NCBI GenBank assembly: GCA_014905825.1
Contig: JACGCN010000011.1
Location: 1,488,001 to 1,552,000 of the forward strand
DNA from: Lyophyllum atratum
Taxonomy: Eukaryota > Basidiomycota > Agaricomycetes > Agaricales > Lyophyllaceae
Reading direction: 5' to 3'
Length of the DNA: 64,000 nucleotides
Shown in pieces: positions 1 to 10,065 of the stretch (position 1 is the stretch's first letter; every line of letters starts with the position of its first letter). Position numbers and translations under genes: made by a program. The notes beneath the pieces are model-generated. The model searched no databases. It was given only the letters and a program-made list of their open reading frames with translations, and was not told the DNA's origin.

Positions 1-2425
1 CGTACTTATGATCACCTATGAGGATCAGCTGCTTCGCTGCACGCCCGAGCGCGGTGATGACGTGACTCTCCAAGATCTCGCCCGCTTCTTCCACAAGCAC
101 GACGTCCGGGGCAGCCTTGCGGATACTACCCGTATACATCGCGGCGGCGGTTGTCGTGCATCCTATGATCCTCTTGCTCCTCAGAACGAATGCATCCTTC
201 TCTTTGAACGTATCAAGCAGCTCTTCGATAGCTGTGTTGTACTGAGATACCATTGCCGATAGTCCTTCCACCTCTTCTTTGCGAATGTGCTCGACCCAAT
301 GAGCGATGAAAGCCTCTCGGGCGGCCTTAGGCAGCGACCAGATCTCGCGAGCCCCTCGGACGTTGGGGGCGTGGGAGTAGATCCCGGCATGCCCACCTGA
401 ACGCCATCGATCGAGTAGATAAAATTCGTCCGCTACGCGTCCACCCCCGCCCACCATTATCATTCCATCATCCGCCTCGGGCACCCTGAATGCAGCCCCA
501 AAGCCTTCCTCGTGGTTGGCCAGGTAGTCCATGAGCTCGGCATTCCCGGTGGATGACTGAAGGTACCGCTGGAACGAAGAATGTAAATCCTGGGCTCGCT
601 CCTCGATATCTCCCTTCATGCTGCCGATGATGAATTTCTCATCTCGAGACAAGGGGAAGTTTGTTTGCTGCTTCAAGTTCTGAAGGAGCATTGGCTTCGT
701 ACGGATTGTCGCCTTCGACTGCCCACCGAGGCGAACCATCGAATCCGAATCTATGCCGATGTCAAGGAGGTCTTCCAAGAATTGATCGAGGGCGTGGTTC
801 GTGTAGCAAACGACCAGAATCTTGAGGTCGGAGAAATCGTAGATTAACTTGGCGAGTAAAGCCCCGATGAAAGACTTCCCGGTTCCTGCACATACAAGAT
901 TAGACCAACACGATTGACTTCATAACTTAAACAACATACCAGGTGGTCCTTGGATAATCGAAACGCTCTGCGTCAAACCGGCGAGTAGAGATTTTTGCTG
1001 AGCGAGGTCAAGGTTGATCTTCTTATTCAAGCGAAGCAGACTCCCAATATCAGCTCCGGGCGCGCTCTTTATGAAGTTGACGACGCTATGCAGCCGAGAC
1101 GGGAGTGTCAGCCGGCTGGGGACCGAGCCCTTCTTCCAAAACAACAGGTCGTCAGAGAGCGGAATGAGCCTTATCTTCTTCAAAGCACTAAGAACAGGCT
1201 CGTAGGCGAAGACGGCAACGTCGACAGGAACGAGTTTGACCTGCTTTGCCGACTTCATGCGAAGAAGCAGCTTTTCTATAGCAGCCTTCCCGTCCAACTC
1301 GAGGACGATCTGTGGTGGGTCCTTCACGAGCAACTCCTCATCTCGACGAATAGACGGGAAAGCGAGGACTTCCCCGTCAACGACCAAGCACATGAGAGAT
1401 TGGTGCTTCAAGAAACGGTAGTTGTCTTTCAGATACTGCTTGCGTTTAGCAGGGCTCAGCTTGTAGAATTGTGGGAAGTCGTCATGGCACTCCATGACGA
1501 GGGACCACTTGGTCCGGCGTTGTCCATCGCCCACGTCGCAACGGAGGATCCCAAAGCCCTGTATCACAAAGCCGCGAGACTTTTTGCCCTGTTGTTTTCC
1601 CTGAACGATCTGCATCTCCTCTCTCATCTCGTAGATCATGTCCTCTCGTAGAAGCCGGAATTGGTTGTCGAGGTACAGCGCCTGCCTGTTTGCTTCTGTG
1701 GACGGGTCATCATATGCTGCGCTCTGAAGGAGGAAGGGTTCCTCGGTCGAAGCGAGCTCATCAGCCGTGGGCAGGATAGCGATGTCACGGAAGTCGACGA
1801 AATCGTTATCATGTCTACCGCCCGGGGCTATGTCGTCCTGTGCTAGAGCGGCGGACGGGGATGATAGTGGAGTGGAGGTAACGAGTTTGATCTTTTGACC
1901 CAAGTTCCGGACGTCGATGTGTGGGGAGGTGAGAAGGAGGTATTCAAGTTCCTTGGCAAGAGCAAAGTGAGGCGAGGTGGTTTCGGCAGCGGGGATTTGG
2001 TGAATAAGGTGAAAGAGAGTCCAGGCAAAGGATATCTGGCCTGCTACATCGAGCTTTCGCTCTTTGAATGCAGTGATAAATGATGTCCAAAAGCTTGATG
2101 ATTCGACAATGGCCCGTAGCACTTGATTCAAGAGCTGCCCGTTGTTGAGGGTCTTGATTGCGGGCGCCTGAATATATGTGAGCAAACTGAGGCCTAGTTC
2201 GCTGGGAGCATCGGCCGAAATATCGGTGTAAATGGCTGCCTGAATAGATGGAAGGCCGTGTGGGCTTAGAGTGACGCGCTCAATGCATTGCGGGGGGTCT
2301 GGCTGGATGCAGATAGCTTCGATAAATTGCTTGCATTGGTTTTCTGTCTCTAGGTTGATTTTACCTTTGAGGATGGTGTCTAAGAGCCGGTTGAGTCGTG
2401 CACTGCGCTGGTCGTTTGCGGACAT
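1..2425 (-). CDS. NF-X1/ZNFX1-like SF1 helicase, copy A (3' end outside window)
   Basis: Probable RNA helicase of the UPF1/ZNFX1 type and first member of the helicase-AAA family in this window. The start at 2425 is chosen because MSANDQRSxRLNRLL aligns with the starts of copies B and C, and the leader ending ACCACTGCC just before ATG is shared. Exon 1 (2425-940) encodes about 495 residues without a recognised domain and ends in GPPG. A GT-AG intron (939-886) splits the Walker A motif, and exon 2 (885 to the edge) resumes TGKSF. Visible helicase motifs are VVCYTNHALDQFLEDLL (motif Ia), VLVEEAGEILESH (motif II, an EEAG variant) and LILIGDHK (motif III). The next donor lies at the window edge. 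The frame stays open, unlike in copies B and C. The NF-X1 and AAA+ parts would lie left of base 1. The domain call is secure; biological function is inferred only. Confidence 0.85.
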
Positions 2426-2560
2426 GGCAGTGGTCACAACTCAAGGTGCGTGGGAGCATAGGAAGCATCTGTTCGTGTTTATATGGAACTATATGGAAGG
2501 ATTGTGGAATGGGCCTGGTACCCACAGTGATTAGGTTTGCTTCGAATAGGCGCCCATAAG
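2426..2560 (-). promoter_or_regulatory. Shared promoter/leader of helicase copy A
   Basis: Read on the minus strand, a 23-nt element with core TTCGAA (2527-2549) lies about 100 nt upstream of the ATG. It matches copy B (9974-9996) at all or nearly all positions and copy C (20008-20030) at most. The leader just before the start also carries CACGCACCTTGAG and ACCACTGCC, as in B and C. Conservation across diverged paralogues suggests a real core promoter or 5' UTR signal; no binding factor can be named. Confidence 0.5.
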
Positions 2561-2608
2561 CCTGTTATGAAGACACCAAGTATCCGCCGATACTGCCGCT
2601 GCTAAGTC

Positions 2609-2960
2609 ATGAGTCTTCCACTCCTGGGGAGAATGTGGTAATCCCTGCTGGAAACATACCTATCTGAATACTCCGGGAAGAGACACGAAGACGTCGCGCT
2701 GTTGATTTGCAGGAGAACAAATTGTGTAAAGACAACGAACTCCGACAACACGTGCTGCCTCGCGATCGTTGACAGCGACAAGAAGTTGGAGTCTCCGCAG
2801 GTCTCCGCAGCTGCCAGCTCGGAGCCTGTCCTTTGATCCATCCCTCAGAGTCAAAGATGGCATGCACACAACTCATGACACCCACGTTGAAGCCGGTTGC
2901 AATTGGAGATAGCGTGCCCTCAATCCAAAAACGCGCAGCGAGATATCGAGTCAAAAGACT
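2609..2960 (+). pseudogene. Decayed vps28 head (5' fragment)
   Basis: This is a degenerate copy of the first two exons of the intact vps28 at 62552. It begins with ATG and MSLPLL-like codons, keeps a CCGGGAA-GA-AC stretch of exon 1, and later keeps GDSVPSI and ARYR of exon 2, including the sequence over the following splice donor (GATATCGAGTC). Frameshifts and stops make it non-coding. It lies head-to-head with helicase copy A and ends near 2957, where homology switches to the upstream region of helicase copy C. The match was made by eye from short anchored blocks. Confidence 0.65.
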
Positions 2961-3300
2961 CGCTGAATCTGCACGCGCACCAAGCGGCTGCCATAGTATC
3001 TATAAAGAACATTGCAGTCTTCCGGTGATTGAGTTATGTTCGAATAGACGCCCCAGACAAGACGATTCCAAGTCGAGAGCCAAAGTCATCCATGGGGACC
3101 TAAACTGCGGCGTTTATTCAGCGGGTAGGGCGACAAGACGCGTCGGTTATGATTGCTTCGAAGCCCAGGTTAAGGAGAGACGCGCGCGCGTACGCCTAAT
3201 GCCCACCCACTGTAGATGTAATGTTACTGTAATCAAGTTGCAAGTTTCGGTCCAGGTTGGTCTGACTCACTCCGGTCAGGCCTCGCGCATGGAGCATCGT
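2957..3300 (-). promoter_or_regulatory. Orphan helicase promoter (copy C type)
   Basis: On the minus strand this segment matches the region upstream of copy C (about 19750-20097). The match includes the TTCGAA element (3025-3047), the TTCTTTATA box (2997-3005) and GAGTCTT about a dozen bases before where the C start codon would be. No helicase coding sequence follows; homology switches to the vps28 relic instead. It is the divergent partner of the rpn8 promoter, so the ancestral layout was probably helicase and rpn8 head-to-head. Confidence 0.55.
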
Positions 3301-4097
3301 TGATCAAGATGGGCTGACCATCGGCTCTAGAATTGAAGTTATCACGGTGACCCAACCTCATACTAAAGTTCAAGGAGTCTAGTCGCTCTTAGCATCCGGA
3401 GTCTGCCAGGTGTACCGTGTAAGGCATCTTATCAGGATTGGATCGGGGCGGATTTCAGAAGGCGCCGGACAACAAGGACAAACAACGTACGCGTCCTCCA
3501 GAAACGCGACCAGCACTTTAGAGCATCAGTGTCCCTTCTTCTCCATCATGGTCGCAACAACAACAGAACAGGTCTATCTCTCTGAGTCTATGAGAACAAA
3601 GTAATCTGACTATACTCCTAGCTAACAGCGCTAGCTGCCACGACCGTCAGTACGTCTCCACCTCCCAACCCCCTCGATCTCCGAAAATAACAACTAATCT
3701 CAGACTTTGAATTCCAATAGTCATCCACCCCCTAGTACTGCTATCCGTTACCGACCACCACGCCCGCTCAGTCTCGCGCGGCTCACACAAGCGCGTGATC
3801 GGTGTGCTGCTCGGGCAGGACAACGGCAAGACCATCAATGTCGCCAACTCGTTTGGTATCCCGTTTGAGGAGGACGAGAAGGACAGCAAGACGTGGTTCC
3901 TGGACCACAACTACATCGAGGGCATGTACGAGATGTTCAAGAAGGTTACTGGTGCGTCTTCTTTCTTTTAGCGTTTGCGTTTGGACGCAGGGGGACTTAT
4001 TGTGCGGACTTGGGTAGCACGGGAACGGATGATTGGGTGGTATCATACGGGGCCGAAGCTGCGGGCGTCGGACCAGGAGATTACGGAGCTGTTTAAG
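3010..4097 (+). repeat. Inverted duplication arm 1 (helicase promoter plus rpn8 head)
   Basis: This arm is repeated in inverted orientation at 18722-20097. It covers the helicase-type promoter, the rpn8 upstream region and the first four rpn8 exons up to ELFK. The rpn8 part is nearly identical between arms; the upstream part has diverged with small indels. Confidence 0.75.
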
Positions 4098-4740
4098 CGG
4101 TTCGTGGCGAAACCGATCATGGTCATCGTGGATGTGCGGCCACAGACCGTCGGTATCCCCACCGACGCCTACTTTTCTGTTGAAGAGATCAAAGACGTGC
4201 GTCCTGCCATCTACACGATGGCCATAAGTCTAATATATTATCTATACATAGGATGGCACCGAAACACGAAAGACATTCCTACATGTGCCCTCCGCCATCG
4301 AGGCCGAAGAAGCCGAGGAGATCGGCGTGGAGCACCTGCTGCGGGACATCAAGGACTCGACGACGACGACGCTCGCGACGCGGGTCTCGGAGCAGCTGGC
4401 TTCGCTGCGCGGGCTGCAGTCGCGGCTAAGCGATATACAAAAGTACCTCGTGGACGTGGCGGCAGGGACGATGCCCGTGAACCACCAGATTGTGTACCAC
4501 CTCCAGGACGCGCTGAACCTGCTGCCGAACCTGTCGGAGGCGGCGACGACGCAGAGCTTCGCGGTGAGCACGAATGATCAGATGCTGGTGGTGTACCTCA
4601 GCAGTTTGCTGCGTGCGGTGATTGCGCTGCATGGGTTGGTGGACAATAAGTCGACGATTGGGCGGGCAGAGCTTGAGGAAGGGAAGGAGAAGGAAAGGAG
4701 AAGAAGGGCAAGGAAAAGGACTCGAAGGAGAAGGATGTGA
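3548..4740 (+). CDS. RPN8: 26S proteasome regulatory subunit Rpn8 (MPN domain)
   Basis: Non-catalytic MPN subunit of the 19S lid, the partner of deubiquitinase Rpn11. Inferred exons are 3548-3571, 3622-3649, 3721-3951, 4018-4196 and 4252-4740, giving about 316 residues. Diagnostic stretches include [55 protein letters not shown] and [11 protein letters not shown]. The JAMM zinc ligands are absent, as expected for Rpn8. The lysine-rich tail appears to change frame near 4699: the current frame becomes Arg-rich and stops at 4740, whereas one extra base would give the usual Lys/Glu-rich tail ending at 4796. The 5' part is duplicated in inverted orientation at 18722-19268. The first donor (GTCTAT) is weak. 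The gene is divergent from the orphan helicase promoter. Confidence 0.9.
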
Positions 4741-5237
4741 AGGAGAAGGAGGGTAAGGAGACGAGTAAGACGGATGGGGAGAAGAAGGGGCTATGAGGGT
4801 TTGTATCTACTACAGAGGCCGTGCATTATTCTCTTTACGCAACCCTTGACGGCGTGCAGCACCTCGTGAGACGTGCAGACTCAGAGTGAGTCATATCTGT
4901 GGTATATTACAATTCACCGGTGGGAACGACGACATGAGGAGGGCCTTCTGTGGATCCTAGAAAGGCTTGCAGATTGCTTGCAGACAAGGCGTGCATGATG
5001 TGACTCAGCCTGGCATTACGTAACCGCTTGGCCCAAATCTTATTTTTTTTCCATCGCTCACAGCCGCCGGATTCAGTTTGTCTCTCTTCCTCCTACCCCC
5101 ACCCACAAAGTACGTCTCAACCTCCTCTCATCCCGTTCCTTCTACCCCCAGGACAGGAGATCGCAGTATTGACGCTGATATATCGTTGCCATCGCAGACT
5201 TTACACCCAACCCCCAACTTTCCTCGCAAAAATCGCA
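4741..5237. other. Intergenic rpn8-GIS2
   Basis: This stretch holds the possible in-frame rpn8 tail to 4796, presumed rpn8 3' UTR, and a pyrimidine-rich leader (about 5040-5230) of the zinc-knuckle gene. No other gene was seen. Confidence 0.6.
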
Positions 5238-6522
5238 ATGTCTGGCGCCCGTGGATGCTTTAACTGTGGAGGCTGTGCGTGGTGTCTCGAATTTCTTACC
5301 CTCTCTTCTGGAATAGCCCAGTGCTTGTTGGCGTAGGGAGGATGGTTTTGGCCATTTTTCTTGCAAAGACTAGTTACTCCTCCCCCTCCCCCCCTTTCTT
5401 GTGCGTGTTGTGTGTGGTGCGGTGCTGACGGGCCGCTGCCTTTTTTTCTCCCCCTGTTTTTGGTTCCTTATACCGATATCGAAACATGAACATGGCGCTC
5501 TTCGCGTTCGTGCCCATGCTCCCCAATATACACCGTTGTGAATCTCCCACACGCGCTTACCCCACCCACGACCCACAACAACCCCCCAATCGCTCAAATA
5601 TGCGATCCCTGCAATCGCAAATATCCTGACGCTTGCGTTCTTCAGTCGGTCACCAAGCTGCAAACTGCCCCAAGGCCGGCACCCCTACATGGTAACCATC
5701 TATTTCCTCCCCACCCTCATGTGTGTCCTTTGTGCTACGGAGAGGTACTGATGCGGCGATCTGTTTTCAGCTACAACTGTGGGTCTGCCCTCGTCTATCA
5801 GCGTCTGAGTCGTCTGACATCATCGCTTCGTTAATAGGTGGAGCGGAAGGCCACGTCTCCCGTGACTGCTCGATGGAGGCTAAGCCCAAGTCCTGCTACA
5901 AGTGCGGCCAGGAGGGCCACATCGTACGTACCCCGATCTCTTTTTAATTTCATAGATAATCTAATCGCACCCCTAGTCTCGCGACTGCCCTGACACGACT
6001 GCCAGCACTGGCGGATACTCTGGTGGCGGAGGCAACACTGAATGCTACCGCTGCGGAAAGACCGGCCACATTGCGCGTGCCTGCACTGAGCCCGCCACTG
6101 CTGGTAACGGCGGCGGCGGAGGTGGCTACGGAGGAGGTTTCGGCGGAGGATCCCAGAAGACCTGGTGAGTGCTCCGTATTCGATGTGATAGGACGAGGGG
6201 CGCTGACGGCTGGATACAGCTACACCTGCGGTGGCGTTGGCCACTTGTCTCGCGACTGCGTCCAGGGCGCCAAGTGCTACAACTGCAACGGCGTTGTGAG
6301 TTATTTTTTTGGTAGTTGGTGTTGACGATGGGTGTTAATAGCTTTGCAGGGCCACATCAGCAGGGACTGCACTCAGGCTCAGAAGCGCGCTTGCTACACC
6401 TGCGGCCAGGAAGGGTGAGTTGTGTTCCTCTGCGGCGATCATTGGAAGATGTTAATTTCTCGTTCTCTAGCCATCTCTCCCGTGACTGCCCCGGTGTCGG
6501 TGCTGCTGATGCCTCCGCCTGA
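5238..6522 (+). CDS. GIS2: CCHC zinc-knuckle nucleic-acid-binding protein (Gis2/CNBP-like)
   Basis: Single-strand nucleic-acid-binding protein with seven CCHC knuckles, the CNBP/Gis2 family linked to mRNA translation. Eight exons are inferred: 5238-5274, 5646-5691, 5771-5778, 5838-5923, 5977-6164, 6220-6295, 6350-6414 and 6471-6522. They total 558 nt (185 residues). The 8-nt microexon is required to build [14 protein letters not shown]; without it the second knuckle is broken. The knuckles have the form CxxCGxxGHxxxxC, mostly ending SRDC, and a Gly-rich linker lies between knuckles four and five. The first intron is long (371 nt). The call is firm; the symbol follows family resemblance. Confidence 0.88.
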
Positions 6523-6828
6523 GCTTGTACGATGCCCCTGACAGACCGACCCTCTTCCGTTTTCTTTTCCTTCTCTGTTTCATTTAGCTAGCGAAGTCGA
6601 TAAGCTTGTACCACGATTACTGAAAAAGTGCGAATGAGATGTATGGTAGCAGAGTCTATAAAGTGTAGGAGCCGTGAGTAAAGTAATTGAGCGCAAGCCA
6701 TTGGGCCAAGGCGAATCCCGGGTGTATCCGAACACCGACGGCGACGTGTTTGTCCTGTTTTTCTTTCCCGCCTGCCTGCCCATCCTTCTCCCAAAAATCC
6801 CTCATTAATTCCCCGAGTTCTATCTGCG

Positions 6829-7528
6829 ATGCAAGCTGCCCTCCGCCTGGCGCGCCACCGTGCTCCCCTCCGCGCCGTCCGCTGCCTCGCCACCACTGCC
6901 AACCCCGCCCACGTCGCAGCCGCACCTGCCTCCTCCTCCAAAGCCGCCCCCATCCCCCTCTCCAACGTCGAGGCACAGTGGGCAAAGCTCTCCAGCGAGG
7001 AGAAGCTTTCCGTGCACGAGCAGCTGGAGGAGCTCCAGAAGAAGGACTGGAAGGCCTTGTCGCTTGACGAGAAAAAGGCCGGTGCGTCCCGCGTTACTTC
7101 TCTCTTCGTGTCGGAGGGCGCCTTGTTAACATCCGCGCAGCGTACTACGTGGCGTTTGGCCCGCATGGACCCCGAGCACCGGCGAGCCAGCCCGGAGACG
7201 GCGTCAAGATCTTCTTCTGGACTATGGCCCTCGTCGCTGCCGCCGGCGGACTCTTCCTTGGTGCCCGTTTACTTGGTACGTACTCCGTGTTTTTTTCGGG
7301 GGGTTGGTTGCTAACGGGCCGAATGCAGGATCACCGCCACCGAAGACGATGACAAAAGAGTGGGAGGAGGCGACCAACGCCCGTGCCCTAGAGATGAAGC
7401 TCAACCCCATCACTGGTGAGTCTTCCCTTGCGCGCTTTGTATCCGTGGGACCCGCCTCTGACGCGTGTGTGTTAGGTATCTCGTCGGAGGGCTACTCGGG
7501 CAAGGGCTTCGTGCAGACATCCAAGTAG
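6829..7528 (+). CDS. COX5: Cytochrome c oxidase subunit Cox5 (COX IV family)
   Basis: Nuclear-encoded subunit of mitochondrial complex IV. Exons are 6829-7081, 7141-7275, 7329-7415 and 7476-7528 (528 nt, 175 residues), all GT-AG. The N-terminus (MQAALRLARHRAPLRAVRCL) is rich in Arg and Ala and lacks acidic residues, as expected of a mitochondrial presequence. The mature part has the family pattern: AQWAKLSSEEK, then YYVAFGPHGPR, then one membrane span around FFWTMALVAAAGGLFLGAR, then TMTKEWEEATN. Length fits the family. Long reading frames on the opposite strand are shadows. The stop is at 7526-7528. Confidence 0.92.
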
Positions 7529-8530
7529 ATTTGACCTTGCAATAATATTATTCGGACGAACAAAAGCATCATCTACGTTGATTTCACTACCCGGCCCCAT
7601 CTCTCTCTCACCCTCTCTCTGTCTTCTGTCGCTTCCGCCGCCCCTCGCTGCTGCTGTTGCGTACCGTAGAATGGATGTTCGTGTCTCACACCTCCCACCA
7701 CCGTCAACCGGCATGTCCCTACAATGACAAATGAACAAAGGTTTAATATCTCATGTGAGAAGGCCGTGAGGAGTGATCTGCGCGTTCTGTGTCTGCTAAC
7801 ATGGCTGAGCTGTGAACCACTGCTGTTCCTGACTTCGGGACCTCTTCATCTAGGTGACTTCCGCGACTTCAAGCTTCCACGGTTTCCAGTCCTCTGACGG
7901 TGAGTACACCTTCCTTGAAGCCGACCTTGCTCAGAAACAACTTGTCAGGACACCAGTCTCGGAGTTACTGGGAGGAGGAGCCCTGGCAAATTTGCCGCAC
8001 GTGTGATACGATCATAGCATCATCGCCCGTTCACATCGGGCCGGAACCGCCGACTCCTCGAAGCTCTTCCTGGCTGGGCCAAGTCGTTGTGGGCCTCCAA
8101 ACACGAGTTCGAAGGATGGGTCCTTGGACAATATTGTGGATCGACATTCGTTCTGGATGGCCTATGGGACTTCAAGACTAGATCGCCGCACAAAACCCGC
8201 TCGAGACTAAGGCACCGTGTTCAGGTGCGAAAGACGTGTATTCTAACATAACATGATGGGAGATGGGATGGGCGCATTCCGAACGCATGTCAACCTCCTC
8301 TGCTATCTGTTATACTCGACGCACAGGAGTCCGGGTCCTGAAAAAGAACCATCCGCGGGCCTGATGATTGAAGGAGGCACGGTTGAAATCGTTGAAAATC
8401 TTACGCGTCTGGCATAGTGTTGTGATCGGTGCGAGTTGACCTCGGGCAGGATCGGAAAGTTCGCGTGGATGAGAGACACTGACCTATCATGTCAGTCGCA
8501 GTTTCACGAGGGGCGAGAGATTGGGATTCA
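7529..8530. other. Gene-poor stretch
   Basis: No supported gene. Short open frames exist, such as one around 8040-8180 with a Trp-rich reading, but they have no recognisable family, splice pattern or start. The stretch ends at an AAA+ relic, so degraded duplicated material is plausible. Confidence 0.4.
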
Positions 8531-8539
8531 ACGGAAGCT

Positions 8540-8770
8540 GGTCGGTCTCAAGGACTGGTACTCGAGCTGTCCTTGGTGGAGACGCCGTCCTTCCTACCCT
8601 CAGACACTGGTGCGAAAGGATTGATCCAGAGAGCCACTGACACTGGTGGTCGTGCGATATCATTGACGAAGCATACCAGCTCGTATTTCAAACAACGACC
8701 GTGAATTACAGGTGCTGCTTCAGTGAGTTCGCCGTCGGACTTGGACGCACACCAGATCAGCTCGCCTCTT
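8540..8770 (+). pseudogene. Relic of a helicase-family AAA+ module
   Basis: This short degenerate piece resembles the first AAA+ module of copies B and C. The best block (about 8608-8700) aligns with the Walker B region (GGGAIFVDEAYQLASQHN in B). The relic keeps IIDEAYQLVFQ-like codons preceded by GAKGLIQRA-like codons in another frame. Stops and frameshifts rule out function. It lies upstream of copy B in the same orientation. Confidence 0.6.
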
Positions 8771-9950
8771 GAGCGCTTACATCACGAGGCAGCTCACCAC
8801 GGAACCTGCACCTTCGCATCTTCACGATCCCGTTTCCATCCCAGCGCTCCCCTCGTTTCTTCCACGCCGGGCAAAACGACTACAGCGCAGACTCCTACCA
8901 GTTGCAGGAGCGGGAATTGGAAAGTGGTTACGGAACCACGACGTGCAGGTCGATAAGCCGACCATTGTGAAAAGAGCAGCCCAACTTGAAGAAAGCAGCT
9001 CAACGTGAAGAAAGCAGCCGAACACCACGATGTCACCAGTGGAGTCACTGGCGCAGAAGATGGACCATTGGAAGGAGCGGGAGATATTGCAGCAGCAGCT
9101 ACCAGAGAGAGGCTCGACGAGGAAAGAAACCGCGGCTGTACGGCAGAAAAGCAGCTGCCTTCGACGATCATTGAGAGGTGGAGGAGACTACGACACCGCT
9201 GGCAAGGAGATATGGCTCACGCTAAACCGCGGGGGGTGGGTGTCAGTAACGCAGAGCTTGATGTACAACCTCCTTCTCTGCTGCTAATGGTCGGATCCAA
9301 ACTCACTGGCTTTGGGCGTCTGTGTACGCACAAATCAAGTTCCGGGGGACGAACTAGCAAGTTGGACGAACTCAGATTTTACCGCCATGTCTGCTACTTC
9401 GTAAAGTATCAGTATTTCAGCTCATATACGTATGTTGAGTCAAAAGATTACGCTCTCCTTGCCGTTAAGCTTTTCAGTTAGTAGTAAGAGAGGCGACCGT
9501 TGAAACTTGAGTCAGAGTGTGGCAGCCATCAATTATTTATGGACATTGGAAGGGTCATAGCGACTATCGGAGTTCCAAGCGACAAACACGTCCTGAATTC
9601 GAACACGTCGATTGAATCCGCCTTCTCTTTCTTGATGCAATCCTTGTTCAATTCCTCCTTCTCCTCCTACGTAGATTTCTCAGTGTCCAATAAACTGGAT
9701 CGCAAACTTTTTCCTGCGATAAGCACTGGCTGACGGTCTCTGGGTCTGACTCAACCACTTGCAATATGACCTCGCTGAACCACACTCCGCAGGTCAGTGA
9801 CTGCTCGTTTGCGCTATGGACGCGCCCGAAATTCAGTACCTCGACGTTTCTGCTCTCTTTTCGAATCCAACTACGCGTGTTCCTAGCACATATTCCCAAA
9901 GAAGAGAGGACTCATGACTTGTCAACAGTTCCAATATGAGCGAACTAGTG
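8771..9950. other. Gene-poor stretch upstream of copy B
   Basis: No supported gene. Around 8930-9200 a short charged reading frame gives a coiled-coil-like composition, but it has no start context, no splice pattern and no homologue I recognise. Confidence 0.4.
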
Positions 9951-10065
9951 TCTTTATATAGGTTTGTGGGCGGCTATTCGAAGCAAACCTAATCACAGCC
10001 TGTTGGTTCTTGACGCGACGAGACCCTCTTGATGCTCTCACGCACCTTGAGACGGAACCACTGCC
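9951..10065 (+). promoter_or_regulatory. Promoter/leader of helicase copy B
   Basis: A TATA-like TTTATATAGG lies at about 9953-9962, followed by the shared TTCGAA element at 9974-9996. The shared leader words CACGCACCTTGAG and ACCACTGCC directly precede the ATG at 10066. The same words precede the starts of copies A and C. Confidence 0.5.

Noticed and set aside
995..1651. 218-codon plus-strand open frame opposite helicase A
   Set aside because: It lies wholly antisense to the well-supported helicase A exon, with no motif of its own; a shadow frame.
6588..7166. 192-codon minus-strand open frame opposite COX5
   Set aside because: Its composition is the complement of the Ala/Arg-rich COX5 presequence and exon 1; no homology or splice support.
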